A DNA stretch of 64,000 bases from Collinsella sp. AF20-14LB (lineage in GTDB: Bacteria > Actinomycetota > Coriobacteriia > Coriobacteriales > Coriobacteriaceae), in the NCBI RefSeq assembly GCF_003459505.1, contig NZ_QRWD01000004.1, positions 94,661 through 158,660 of the forward strand. Direction: 5' to 3'. Within the stretch, counting starts at the first letter, position 1, and each line of letters starts with the position of its first letter. Of the stretch, positions 38,196 through 47,027 are shown in pieces. Position numbers and translations under genes: made by a program. The notes beneath the pieces are model-generated. The model was not told where the DNA came from and made no database searches. It was given only the letters and a program-made list of their open reading frames with translations.

Positions 38196-40523
38196 ATGGC
38201 GGATTCTCAGATCCATGTCGCGCTGGCGGGTAACCCCAACTGCGGCAAGACCACGCTTTTCAACCTGATCACCGGCGCCAACGGCTACGTTGGCAACTGG
38301 CCCGGCGTCACGGTTGAGAAAAAGGAAGCCAAGCTCCTAAGCGACAAGAACGTCACGATTACGGACCTCCCCGGCATCTACTCGCTTTCCCCCTACAGCC
38401 CCGAGGAGCAGTGCTCGCGCGACTACCTCATGAGCGGCGAGCCCGATGTCGTCGTCCAGGTGGTCGATGCCACCAACCTCGAGCGCAACCTGTACCTGGC
38501 GCTTCAGGTTATCGAGACCGGCCTGCCCGTGGTCGTCGCCCTCAACATGGCCGACTTGGTCGAGAAGAACGGCGATAAGATCGACACGGACAAGCTCTCC
38601 AAGAAGCTCGGCTGCCCGGTCATGATGATCTCGGCTCTTAAGAACAAGGGCATCACGGAGCTGTTCGAGCAGGTCAAGAAGTCCGCTGCTTCCAAGGGCC
38701 AGGTGCCGGAGCACAAGTTCGATTCCTCCATCGAGGACGTTCTGGACCACATCGAGAACAATCTGCCGGCGAGCGTTCCCGCCAACAAGCGTCGCTACTA
38801 CGCCGTCAAGCTGTTCGAGCGCGACGCGGACGCCTGCAAGCTCATCAACCTCACCAAGGAGAAGGCCGCTCGCGTCGAGCAGCTGGTCGCCCAGTGCGAG
38901 CAGGATTGCGACGACGACGCCGAGTCCATCATCACCGGCGAGCGCTACGGCGTGATCGCCCACATCATCGACGAGTGCCTCACCAAGGCTCCGACCAAGA
39001 TGAGCACCTCCGAGAAGATCGACCGTGTGGTTACCAACCGTATCTTGGGCCTGCCGATCTTTGTGGTCATCATGTTCTGCGTGTACTACATTGCCGTCTC
39101 TACCTTGGGCGGCACGGTGACCGACTTCACCAACGACCAGCTCTTCGGCACCGACGGTTGGTATGTGCTCGGCCAGGGCCGCGACGCCTACGACGCAGCT
39201 GTCGAGGCTGCGGGTGACGCCGCCGACTCGGTCGACCCGGCACAGTACGGCCCCTATGTTCCGGGTATCACCACCGTGGTGCACGATGCCCTTGTGGCGG
39301 GCGGCACCGAGGACGGTGGCCTGGTCGATTCGCTGGTCTGTGACGGTATCGTCGGCGGTCTGGGCGCCATCTTCGGCTTCGTGCCGCAGATGTTCCTGCT
39401 GTTCGTGATGCTGTCTTTCCTGGAGGACTGCGGCTACATGGCCCGTGTCGCCTTCATCATGGACCGCGTGTTCCGCCGGTTTGGCCTGTCCGGTAAGTCG
39501 TTCATCCCGATGCTCGTGTCCTCGGGTTGCGGCGTCCCCGGCGTCATGGCCACCAAGACCATCGAGAACGAGAAGGACCGCCGTATGACGGTCATGACCA
39601 CCACGTTTATTCCCTGTGGCGCTAAGCTGCCGATCATTGCCCTGCTCATGGGTTCCATCATCGGCGATTCTTCCACCACCGCCGCGTGGATCAGCCCGCT
39701 CTTCTACTTCCTGGGCGTCTTTGCCGTCATTGCTTCGGGCCTCATGCTCAAGAAGACCAAGCTCTTCGCCGGCCGCCCGACGCCGTTTGTTATGGAGCTT
39801 CCTGCCTACCACTTCCCGGCGATCCGTTCTTGGGCGCTGCACGTGTGGGAGCGCTGCTGGGCCTTTATCAAGAAGGCCGGTACGGTCATCTTCGCGTCCA
39901 CCGTCGTCGTTTGGTTCCTCTCCAACTTTGGCAGCTACAACGGTTCCTTTGGCTTCCTGCCTGCGATGGACGGCATCCCCGAGGAGTTCATGGATTACTC
40001 CGTGCTCGCCATGCTCGGCAACCTGGTCGCTTGGATCTTCGCCCCGCTCGGCTTTAGCACCTGGCAGGCCACCGCGCTGACCGTCTCCGGCCTCGTGGCT
40101 AAGGAGAATGTCGTCGCTACCGCCGGCTCGCTGCTCTCCGTCGCCGATGCTGGCGAGACCGACCCGAGCCTGTGGACCGCGTTTGCGGGCATGTTCCCCA
40201 CCATGGGTGCTTGCGTGGCCTTTGGTGCCTTCAACCTGCTGTGCGCTCCGTGCTTTGCCGCCATGGGCACTATCCGCAACCAGATGGACTCCGGCAAGTG
40301 GACCGCGATTGCCATCGGCTACGAGTGCGCCTTCGCTTGGGTCATCGGCCTGTTCATCAACCAGTTCTACAACCTGTTTGTGTTGGGCCAGTTTGGTATT
40401 TGGACGATTGTAGCCATCGTGCTGCTGGTTGCGATGCTCTTCCAGATCTTCCGTCCCATGCCCAAGCATGCATGGACCGACGAGGACGAGACCAACACTG
40501 CTTCCGCCGCAGTTTCCGCTTAA
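38196..40523 (+). CDS. feoB: Ferrous iron transporter FeoB
   Basis: Inner-membrane Fe2+ importer of 775 residues. The N-terminal GTPase has G1 GNPNCGKTTLFN, G2 region VGNWPGVTVE, G3 DLPGIYSL and G4 NMAD, followed by the helical guanine-dissociation-inhibitor-like domain. The membrane part shows the two Gate motifs with conserved cysteines (SSGCGVPGVMATKT and TTFIPCGAKLPI) and late NLLCAPCFAAMGTI. The region between the first two membrane helices is an unusual loop rich in Gly/Asp (about residues 325-375). GAAGAAGGA precedes ATG 38196. Confidence 0.96.
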   Translation: MADSQIHVALAGNPNCGKTTLFNLITGANGYVGNWPGVTVEKKEAKLLSDKNVTITDLPGIYSLSPYSPEEQCSRDYLMSGEPDVVVQVVDATNLERNLYLALQVIETGLPVVVALNMADLVEKNGDKIDTDKLSKKLGCPVMMISALKNKGITELFEQVKKSAASKGQVPEHKFDSSIEDVLDHIENNLPASVPANKRRYYAVKLFERDADACKLINLTKEKAARVEQLVAQCEQDCDDDAESIITGERYGVIAHIIDECLTKAPTKMSTSEKIDRVVTNRILGLPIFVVIMFCVYYIAVSTLGGTVTDFTNDQLFGTDGWYVLGQGRDAYDAAVEAAGDAADSVDPAQYGPYVPGITTVVHDALVAGGTEDGGLVDSLVCDGIVGGLGAIFGFVPQMFLLFVMLSFLEDCGYMARVAFIMDRVFRRFGLSGKSFIPMLVSSGCGVPGVMATKTIENEKDRRMTVMTTTFIPCGAKLPIIALLMGSIIGDSSTTAAWISPLFYFLGVFAVIASGLMLKKTKLFAGRPTPFVMELPAYHFPAIRSWALHVWERCWAFIKKAGTVIFASTVVVWFLSNFGSYNGSFGFLPAMDGIPEEFMDYSVLAMLGNLVAWIFAPLGFSTWQATALTVSGLVAKENVVATAGSLLSVADAGETDPSLWTAFAGMFPTMGACVAFGAFNLLCAPCFAAMGTIRNQMDSGKWTAIAIGYECAFAWVIGLFINQFYNLFVLGQFGIWTIVAIVLLVAMLFQIFRPMPKHAWTDEDETNTASAAVSA

Positions 40524-40552
40524 GTCCGAATAAGGATTAGCCCCTTTCTACG

Positions 40553-40585
40553 AGCCCGGGTGTCCCAGCGACACTCGGGCTTTTT
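40553..40585 (+). terminator. Terminator after feoB
   Basis: AGCCCGGGTGTC (40553-40564) pairs with GACACTCGGGC(T) (40570-40581), one mismatch, and TTTTT follows. Confidence 0.8.
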
Positions 40586-40698
40586 GGTGAGGGAGATGTG
40601 GCGTTTCCGCAGATAAAACCGACCAAAATATACCTGTCCCTTTTTGGCAGGTGGAGAATGGGGTAAAGTAAGTGGTGGTTAACTAGAGGAGGCTTGCT

Positions 40699-40899
40699 AT
40701 GGCACCTATCGATATTGTTGTACTGGCTGTTATCGGCATTGCGTTTGTCGCCGTGTGCGTGCGCATTTATCGCAAGGGCACCTGCGCCGACTGCGCTCAA
40801 GGTGGCGTTTGCACAGGACATTGCTCCAATAAAAAGACCTGCGCCGCACTTAAGGGCGTAGACAAAATCGCCGAAGACTTGGGCCGCGGTATCAAATAA
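40699..40899 (+). CDS. FeoB-associated Cys-rich membrane protein
   Basis: Small protein of 66 residues: one N-terminal membrane helix (IVVLAVIGIAFVAVCVRIY) and a short cytoplasmic part with five cysteines in CADCAQGGVCTGHCSNKKTC. Such proteins are regularly encoded next to feoB in Firmicutes and Actinobacteria and may bind Fe2+ or take the place of FeoC. GAGGAGG precedes ATG 40699. It is beyond the feoB terminator, so it has separate transcription or relies on read-through. Confidence 0.8.
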   Translation: MAPIDIVVLAVIGIAFVAVCVRIYRKGTCADCAQGGVCTGHCSNKKTCAALKGVDKIAEDLGRGIK

Positions 40900-41034
40900 G
40901 GTGAACGGGGACGTCTCTGTTTCTCCTTTTGACGAGTGCCGTGCAATCTGCGATCTGTCGGGTGCTGCGCAGTTACTGCTACGATAGGTACGTCAGTAAC
41001 TGCCGCCGAGCGGCTCAATCGAAAGGAAACCTGC

Positions 41035-42984
41035 ATGGAGTCCTCCGCCTACCCGATGCTCTTTAGCCCGATCAAGGTCGGTACGACCGAGGTCAAGAAC
41101 CGCGTCTTTATGCCGCCGGTATCTACCAACCTGGCCGATCATGGCTATGTGACCGACGACTTGGTCGATCATTACCGTGCCCGCGCCAAGGGCGGCGTGG
41201 GCCTCATCATTACCGAGGTCGTGACGGTCGAGCCCACCTATACCTATCTGCCGGGTGACATGTGCTGCTACGACGACACGTTTATCCCCGGCTGGGAAAA
41301 GCTCGCCGCGGCCGTCCACGAGTATGGCTGCAAGATCATGCCGCAGCTCTTCCACCCCGCCTACATGGCCTTTAACGTTCCGGGCACGCCTCGCCTGATC
41401 GCTCCGTCCTTTGTGGGCCCGTCTTACGCCCGCGAGGCACCGCGCCCCATCACGGTTGACGAGATCCACGAGCTCACGCACCAGTTTGGCGACGCCGCCG
41501 TGCGTATGCAAAAGGCTGGCGTCGATGGCGTCGAGGTCCACGCGGCGCACGCCCACGGCATGCTCGGCGGCTTTTTGACCCCGCTCTACAACAAGCGCAC
41601 CGACGAGTACGGCGGCTCGCTCGACGCCCGCATGCGCTTTTTGCTCGAGGTCATCGCCGAGATTCGCGAGCGCTGCGGCAAGGACTTTATCATCGACGTC
41701 CGCATCTCGGGTGACGAGTACACCGATGGTGGCCTGACCCTCAACGACATGATCTACGTCTCGCGTCGCCTGGAGAAGGCCGGCGTCGACATGATTCACG
41801 TGTCGGGCGGCACCACCATCAAGCGCGGCTCTGCGATTCCCGCCGCCGGCACGCAGCAGGCCTCGCACGCCGCCTGCTCGCGCGAGATCAAAAAGCACGT
41901 CAACATTCCCGTCGCCACCGTCGGACGTATCAACGAGGCTTGGATCGCCGAGGAGCTGATCGAGGACGGTGCTGCCGATATCTGCATGATGGGTCGCGCC
42001 AATCTGTGTGATGCCGAGTTCTGCAACAAAGCCGCTGCCGGCAACGCCGACGACATCCGCCCCTGCATTGGCTGTCTGCGCTGCCTGAACGGCATTATGT
42101 TTGGCAAGCGCATCTCCTGCACCGTCAACCCGGACGTGGAGCGCGATGAGGCCGGCTACGAGCCTGCCGCCGAGGCCAAGAACGTACTGGTTGTGGGCGC
42201 TGGTCCTGCGGGCATGGAGGCAGCCTACATTGCCGCCAAGCGCGGTCACAATGTGGTGCTCGTGGATAAACAGGACGAACCGGGCGGCGAGATGCGCATC
42301 GCGGCCGTTCCGCCGGCAAAGCAGGAACTCACCCGCGTGATCAAGTACCAGTATCGCCGTCTTGCTAAGGCGGGCGTGAAGTGCGTCTTTGGTACCGAGC
42401 TTTCGGCCGAGGACATTCAGCGTGACTACGCGGGCTACGAGGTTGTCCTGGCTTATGGCGCCGAGCCCATCGCCCCGGCCTTCATGCAGGGATTTAAGCA
42501 GGTCATGACGGCCGACGACCTGCTGGGTGGCAAGGCCTTCCCGGGCAAGAAGATTGTCATCGTGGGCGGCGGCACCGTCGGTTGCGAGACGGCCGACTAC
42601 CTGGCCCCACTGGTCAACGATCTGTCGCCGGCCAATCGCGACGTCACCGTTATCGAGATGACCAAGACGCTCGCCGCCAACGAGGGTGGTGCCGGTCGCG
42701 CGGTGCTCATCACGCGCATGCTCTCCAAGGGCGTTCACGTGCTGACCGAGGCCAAGGTGACCGAGATCACCGAGGATGCCATCAGCTACGAAAAGGATGG
42801 CGAGGCCCACACCATCGCCGATGCCGATACGCTGGTGCTCGCCATGGGCTATCGTCCCAATACCAAGTTGGCCGACGACCTTGCCGCTGCCGGTGTTGCC
42901 ACCCACGTGCTGGGCGATGCCAACAAGTGCGGCAACATCCGCGATGCCATCGGCGATGGCTACAAGGTTGCCTGCGAGCTCTAG
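41035..42984 (+). CDS. Old yellow enzyme-type NADH:flavin oxidoreductase with Fe-S and FAD domains
   Basis: Multidomain enzyme of 649 residues of the 2,4-dienoyl-CoA reductase / 2-enoate reductase / BaiCD-BaiH group. The N-terminal FMN TIM barrel carries HAAHAHGMLGGFLTPLYNKR and TDEYGGSLDAR; a 4Fe-4S motif follows at C344, C347, C350 and C362; then come FAD (VVGAGPAGMEAAYIA, from about residue 385) and NAD (IVGGGTVGCETADYL, from about 507) Rossmann motifs. It reduces an activated C=C bond; in gut relatives substrates include bile acid intermediates, cinnamates and enoyl-CoA. No bai or fatty acid genes are adjacent. GAAAGGAAA fixes ATG 41035. Confidence 0.9.
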   Translation: MESSAYPMLFSPIKVGTTEVKNRVFMPPVSTNLADHGYVTDDLVDHYRARAKGGVGLIITEVVTVEPTYTYLPGDMCCYDDTFIPGWEKLAAAVHEYGCKIMPQLFHPAYMAFNVPGTPRLIAPSFVGPSYAREAPRPITVDEIHELTHQFGDAAVRMQKAGVDGVEVHAAHAHGMLGGFLTPLYNKRTDEYGGSLDARMRFLLEVIAEIRERCGKDFIIDVRISGDEYTDGGLTLNDMIYVSRRLEKAGVDMIHVSGGTTIKRGSAIPAAGTQQASHAACSREIKKHVNIPVATVGRINEAWIAEELIEDGAADICMMGRANLCDAEFCNKAAAGNADDIRPCIGCLRCLNGIMFGKRISCTVNPDVERDEAGYEPAAEAKNVLVVGAGPAGMEAAYIAAKRGHNVVLVDKQDEPGGEMRIAAVPPAKQELTRVIKYQYRRLAKAGVKCVFGTELSAEDIQRDYAGYEVVLAYGAEPIAPAFMQGFKQVMTADDLLGGKAFPGKKIVIVGGGTVGCETADYLAPLVNDLSPANRDVTVIEMTKTLAANEGGAGRAVLITRMLSKGVHVLTEAKVTEITEDAISYEKDGEAHTIADADTLVLAMGYRPNTKLADDLAAAGVATHVLGDANKCGNIRDAIGDGYKVACEL

Positions 42985-43002
42985 TCAACCCCTTGTTGCG
43001 TG

Positions 43003-43048
43003 GGGGCAGGTTACTTTGCACCAACTTGGTGCATGTAAATCTGGCCCC
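43003..43048. repeat. Palindromic element with GGGGC arms
   Basis: A near-perfect hairpin: GGGGCAGGTTAC on the left pairs with GTAAATCTGGCCCC on the right, and the centre TGCACCAA-C-TTGGTGCA is a perfect palindrome. It lies 19 bases after the oxidoreductase stop. Confidence 0.65.
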
Positions 43049-43121
43049 ATTGCACCATTGCGGCTTCATGGAGTAGCGCCCGTACGCATCGAATTTCTCC
43101 TCTCATAGATGTGCGGCACAA

Positions 43122-43156
43122 AGAGCCCCGAGTTCATACGAGCTCGGGGCTCTTTT
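43122..43156 (+). terminator. Terminator after the oxidoreductase gene
   Basis: AGAGCCCCGAG (43122-43132) pairs with CTCGGGGCTCT (43143-43153), then TTTCG. Strong stem. Confidence 0.8.
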
Positions 43157-43255
43157 CGTTTGGATTGCAGGCGTATTGACAGACGAAAACAGTCTGTGTC
43201 CGGTATTGAGCCATACGAAAGCGAAATTATGCGTCTTAATTCCGTACGCAAATAA

Positions 43256-43314
43256 AGACGAAAACCGTTTGCGTCTTTGATAAATCAGTACGCAAACGGT
43301 TTTCGTCTTATAAT
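43256..43314 (+). promoter_or_regulatory. Promoter and 19-bp inverted operator of the AlbA_2-type gene
   Basis: AGACGAAAACCGTTTGCGT (43256-43274) and its exact reverse complement (43290-43308) are 15 bases apart; the second arm touches a perfect TATAAT (43309-43314) that lies 38 bases before the gene start. Related half-sites (AGACGAAAACAGTCTG at 43181) occur farther upstream. Strong autoregulatory look. Confidence 0.75.
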
Positions 43315-43351
43315 ACGGTTATGAATGGTACGAAACGAGAGGGTTGTGCAT

Positions 43352-44605
43352 ATGGTTGTTAGAGAGAACCCTACAGTCGAATACAAGGAAAGCGTTACGC
43401 CGACGTTTCTTAAAACGGTGAGCGCCTATGCAAACTACGGGACGGGCAAGATTGAGTTTGGCGTTGATGACGAGGGCGTGGCTGTCGGCCTTGCAGATCC
43501 GGTCGCAGAGTGTCTCCGCATCGAGAACATGATTAATGACAGCTTGGATCCCGCTCCCCGTTACACGCTCGAGCGCGATGAGAAACACGGGACCGTAATC
43601 CTTACGGTTTATGAGGGCCAGGACAAACCCTATCGAAGCAAGGGAAAGGCCTACAGGCGAAACGATTCGGCAACGGTGGAGGTCGACCGGTTTGAGTATG
43701 GCAGGCTGACGCTCGAAGGCAGCAACGTAACGTTCGACGCGCTCACGTCGGCTCGCCAGGACTTGAGTTTTCACACGCTCGAGCATAAGTGTGTTGAACA
43801 TCTCGGCATTTCCGAGCTAACGCCGGATATTATGCGCACGCTTCGCTTGCTCGGCAAAGATGGCTATACCAACGCTGCGGCGATTTTGGCGGATAAGAAT
43901 GATTCTCCGGGCATCGACTGCGTCCGTTTTGGCGATACCGAGGATGTGATCTTGGACCGTGAGACGACGACAAATGTATCCGCAATTGAGCAGGTGGACA
44001 GGGCGGTGGCTATGTTTGCACGCTACTACCGTTTTGAGCGTATCGAAGGGATGGAGCGCGTCCAAACCGATCGAATTTCTCTTGAGGCATTCCGCGAAGC
44101 TGTTGCAAACGCTTTGGTGCATCGGACGTGGGACGTTCGAGCGAATGTTCAAATTGCCTTGTACGACGATCGTGTTGTTGTGACTTCGCCCGGATCACTG
44201 CCCGCCGGTTTGACGACGGAACAATACCTGTATGGGCAGATATCCGTGCTCAGAAACCCAATTGTCGCCGAGGTCTTTTTAAAGCTGGATTACATCGAGA
44301 AATTTGGCACGGGAATCGCGCGCATTAGACGTGCCTATCGCGATTCGATCAATCAACCAATTTTTGATGTTCGCGGCGGCATGGTGGCCGTCACATTGCC
44401 CGCTACCGATGCCTTTGAAGGGTCCGAGGAAGAGATCCAGGTTCTCAATGCCTTGTCGGGCGGGCGAATTATGTCGCGAAGCGAGATTGAAAAACAGACG
44501 GGGCTGAGCCGCATGCGGACGTTGGCGGCACTCGAATCTCTGCTTGAACGGAATGCAATCGTAAGGCAGGGAACCGGGCGGGCCACGAAATACGAGCGCT
44601 CATAG
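43352..44605 (+). CDS. AlbA_2 / HATPase_c_4 transcriptional regulator-like protein
   Basis: Protein of 417 residues of the family often labelled ATP-binding or Schlafen AlbA_2 domain protein. N-terminal AlbA_2 domain: ENPTVEYKESVTPTFLKTVSAYANYGTGKIEFGVDDEG; C-terminal HATPase_c_4-like domain with FREAVANALVHRTWD and SPGSLPAGLTTEQYL; a winged helix at the end (IMSRSEIEKQTGLSRMRTLAALESLLERN). Such proteins bind DNA or RNA and are often autoregulators in accessory regions. ATG 43352 is preferred over the upstream ATG because the latter overlaps the promoter. Targets are unknown. Confidence 0.8.
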   Translation: MVVRENPTVEYKESVTPTFLKTVSAYANYGTGKIEFGVDDEGVAVGLADPVAECLRIENMINDSLDPAPRYTLERDEKHGTVILTVYEGQDKPYRSKGKAYRRNDSATVEVDRFEYGRLTLEGSNVTFDALTSARQDLSFHTLEHKCVEHLGISELTPDIMRTLRLLGKDGYTNAAAILADKNDSPGIDCVRFGDTEDVILDRETTTNVSAIEQVDRAVAMFARYYRFERIEGMERVQTDRISLEAFREAVANALVHRTWDVRANVQIALYDDRVVVTSPGSLPAGLTTEQYLYGQISVLRNPIVAEVFLKLDYIEKFGTGIARIRRAYRDSINQPIFDVRGGMVAVTLPATDAFEGSEEEIQVLNALSGGRIMSRSEIEKQTGLSRMRTLAALESLLERNAIVRQGTGRATKYERS

Positions 44606-44627
44606 TCCAAAAGAGCCATGGTACAAG

Positions 44628-44662
44628 ACGGACCCCAAGCCAGCGTTGGCTTGGGGTCCGTT
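44628..44662 (+). terminator. Terminator after the AlbA_2-type gene
   Basis: ACGGACCCCAAGCCA (44628-44642) pairs perfectly, apart from the GCG loop, with TTGGCTTGGGGTCCGT (44646-44661). The T run is short. Confidence 0.75.
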
Positions 44663-44698
44663 ATATCCCGGATGGTAACGGGCCGATTATTGTCAAGT

Positions 44699-44757
44699 TA
44701 TAGCAAAGTATAGCGACGTACAGCAAAGTATAGTGAAATATAGCAAGCCGTATAGCG
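44699..44757. repeat. 10-bp phased repeat array
   Basis: Five consecutive 10-base units beginning TATAGC or TACAGC: TATAGCAAAG, TATAGCGACG, TACAGCAAAG, TATAGTGAAA, TATAGCAAGC, then a sixth (TATAGCGC) after two extra bases. The period is one helical turn, placing TATAG on one face of the DNA. Confidence 0.7.
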
Positions 44758-44856
44758 CGCCTTGACTATCAACCCTTGATTATCACCGTCCGTATTTCAC
44801 AGCAACTTATAACAGGCTCGGGGTGCCAATTTGGGGTGCGGTAGTACTGCGTCACG

Positions 44857-45005
44857 AAAAGGGCCTATCTACTACGTTTAAGCCGCAGGGGTCAACCATA
44901 GTCGGCTTTTTCGAAAATCGACAAGCTGTCTACCTGCGGTTTTGTTTTCACGGTTTTCGGTATGGCCGAGGCTATCCGTGTTAACGTAATAGATGGGCCA
45001 CTTTT
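44857..45005. repeat. Imperfect inverted element, about 150 bp
   Basis: Ends GGGCCTATCTACTACGTT (44861 onward) and AACGTAATAGATGGGCC (44983-44999) are imperfect reverse complements, flanked by AAAA and TTTT. Inside, AAGCCGCAGG and CCTGCGGTTT pair again around a TTTTTCGAAAA palindrome. It may be a mobile non-coding element or a large folded RNA. Confidence 0.5.
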
Positions 45006-45145
45006 GTGGCAAGGGGGGCCGATCTGCGGGCCAGGGTAGCTAAAAGAGCCCCGTCCCAAAAAGACTGATTGGGAGCTGGGGCGTGTCGATGCGATAGTAT
45101 TACGTGGTGAAATTCGACAAACCGTGAGCTTCATCCGAGGGCTTT

Positions 45146-45838
45146 ATGGAACAACACCAGCATAATCAGAGCCTGCAAGATCAGGCATACAACGCATTGC
45201 GCTCCAAGATCATCTATGCCGAGCTCAAGCCCGGCACGCGCCTTTCGGCGATTGGTCTGGAAAAGGAGACGGGAATCGGGCGCACGCCCATTCGCGAGTC
45301 TTTTGTGCGCTTGCGTGAGCAGGAGCTGGTGGAAACGCGTCCCAAAAGCGGCACCTATGTCTCAAAAATCAGCATGGAGCGCGCCGAGAACGCCTGTTTC
45401 TTGCGCGAGAAACTCGAGAGAAGCGTGCTCATTAAATGCTGCTCTGCCGTCACGCCCGAGCAAAAGCAGCGGCTCGAGCGGATTCTTGCCGAGTCCGAGT
45501 CGCTCGACCATAGCGAAACGCGTCGCTTTTTCGATCTGGACAACCTGTTCCATGAGACGTGTTTTGAGATTGCCGGCCGCCACATGTTGTGGGATTGGAT
45601 GAAGAGCGTCAACACACATTTTGAGCGATACAACTGGTTGCGTATGGTGTCGCAGGATCTGGATTGGGAGCCGATTCGTCGGCAGCATCGCCGAATTCTC
45701 GAGGCCATTAAGAAGGGCGATACCGACGCGGCGAGCTACCTGGCAGAGACGCACCTGCATCTGATGCCCGAGGAACAGGGCCCGGTTATCGCCTTGCATC
45801 CCGACTACTTTGAGCTGTCGAAAGACTCGTCAATCTAG
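45146..45838 (+). CDS. GntR-family regulator with FCD domain
   Basis: Regulator of 230 residues. The N-terminal winged helix is typical (DQAYNALRSKIIYAELKPGTRL, ETGIGRTPIRESFVRLREQELVE) and the C-terminal FCD helical domain carries the metal/acid-binding pattern LDNLFHETCFEIAG and RRQHRRILEAIKKGD. FCD regulators usually respond to carboxylic or sugar acids. No transport or enzyme gene is adjacent, so the target is not evident; GAGGG lies before ATG 45146. Confidence 0.88.
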   Translation: MEQHQHNQSLQDQAYNALRSKIIYAELKPGTRLSAIGLEKETGIGRTPIRESFVRLREQELVETRPKSGTYVSKISMERAENACFLREKLERSVLIKCCSAVTPEQKQRLERILAESESLDHSETRRFFDLDNLFHETCFEIAGRHMLWDWMKSVNTHFERYNWLRMVSQDLDWEPIRRQHRRILEAIKKGDTDAASYLAETHLHLMPEEQGPVIALHPDYFELSKDSSI

Positions 45839-45962
45839 CCCATCGCCGCATCTGCTCGAGACACAAAAACGATGCTGCTCACCTACAGCGTTTTGCAACC
45901 GAGATTTTTAAAAAATGCCTAAAATGGCTCAGACTGCCGACAATTGGGAAACGGGGTGCGCT

Positions 45963-46985
45963 ATGGCGCAGATGAGAATCAAGGACATTGCCGCCGAGGC
46001 GGGCGTGAGCCCGGCCACGGTTTCGCGCTATCTCAACAACCGCCCCGGGCAGATGACCGAGGAAACTCGCGCGCGCATCGCGGCGGTTATCGATCGCACC
46101 GGCTATCGCCCACGTGCCGCCGCGCGCAATCTGCGCAGCTCGCGTACCAACCTCATCGGCGTGATCCTGGCCGACATCGCTAACCCGTTCTCCAGCGCCA
46201 TGCTCGAAGGGCTTTCCGCCAGTGCCGCCGCGCGCGGCTGCTCGCTTATGACTGCCATTAGCGGCAATGATTCCGCCAAGGAAGCAGAGTCGCTCACCAG
46301 ACTTATCGATGCCGGCGTGGACGGCCTGGTCGTCAACACCTGTGGCGGCAATGACGAGGCAATCGCCGCGGCAGCGGGACGCTTGCCCGTCGTGCTGCTC
46401 GACCGCGATATTGCCGCCGGCGGTGTCGATCTGGTGACCTCCAACAACCGTGAGCTGGTCGCCGGCCTGGTAGACGCCTTGGCTGTCGCGGGCAGCGAGC
46501 GCCTGTGCCTGCTCACCGAGGCAAGCGACGACAGCCCTGTGCGTCGCGAGCGTGCCGAGGCCTTTGTCGACGAACTTTCGCGCCGCGGCCTTGCGGGTGA
46601 GGTCGTCACCCTGGCCGATGGTGGCGTCGAGGGTGTCAGTCGCCTGGACGAGACCATCCGTGACTATGCGGGAAAAAAGCTCGGCCTCATTGCCGTCAAC
46701 GGTCTGGTCTTTCTGCGTCTGACCGAGGCACTGGCACAGTTGGGACCCTCGTTGCCGGCTGGCCTCAAGATTGCGACGTTTGACGACTATCCCTGGAACC
46801 ACGTGCTCTTTGGCGGTGTGACCACGGCCGCGCAAGACACCCTTACCATTGCCGAGCGCGTAGTCGAGCGCCTGTCCGAGCGCATCGACGTCGTTACCAC
46901 TACGGTGGGCGATGCCGCAAAGCTCGCCCCCAAGCGCATCGAGATCCCCGGCCACATCGAACACCGCGCTTCGACCTCGTGCTAG
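45963..46985 (+). CDS. LacI-family transcriptional regulator
   Basis: Regulator of 340 residues with an N-terminal LacI helix-turn-helix (IKDIAAEAGVSPATVSRYLNNRPGQM), hinge RPRAAARNLRSSRTNLIGVI and a sugar-binding domain. The motif set resembles KdgR-like LacI proteins, but that is a weak guess. ATG 45963 is the best of several near starts (45915, 45972); none has a strong site. The gene is an orphan next to another orphan regulator (gntR), which suggests a target elsewhere. The promoter of the toxin-antitoxin genes is partly inside its last codons. Confidence 0.85.
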   Translation: MAQMRIKDIAAEAGVSPATVSRYLNNRPGQMTEETRARIAAVIDRTGYRPRAAARNLRSSRTNLIGVILADIANPFSSAMLEGLSASAAARGCSLMTAISGNDSAKEAESLTRLIDAGVDGLVVNTCGGNDEAIAAAAGRLPVVLLDRDIAAGGVDLVTSNNRELVAGLVDALAVAGSERLCLLTEASDDSPVRRERAEAFVDELSRRGLAGEVVTLADGGVEGVSRLDETIRDYAGKKLGLIAVNGLVFLRLTEALAQLGPSLPAGLKIATFDDYPWNHVLFGGVTTAAQDTLTIAERVVERLSERIDVVTTTVGDAAKLAPKRIEIPGHIEHRASTSC

Positions 46986-47027
46986 TTTGTGTGATAATAT
47001 ATAGACAATGTCATACAGGAGGTATCC

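Larger units (their letters stand above)
44606..45145. other. 540-base interval without a supported gene
   Basis: Holds a terminator, a 10-bp phased array, an imperfect inverted element and the gntR promoter region with a further hairpin (GCCCC...CCCAA / TTGGGA...GGGGC near 45040-45082). No open frame with coding character was found. Confidence 0.6.

Noticed and set aside
44699..44757. CRISPR array
   Set aside because: Units are 10 bases and contiguous, without spacers or cas genes.
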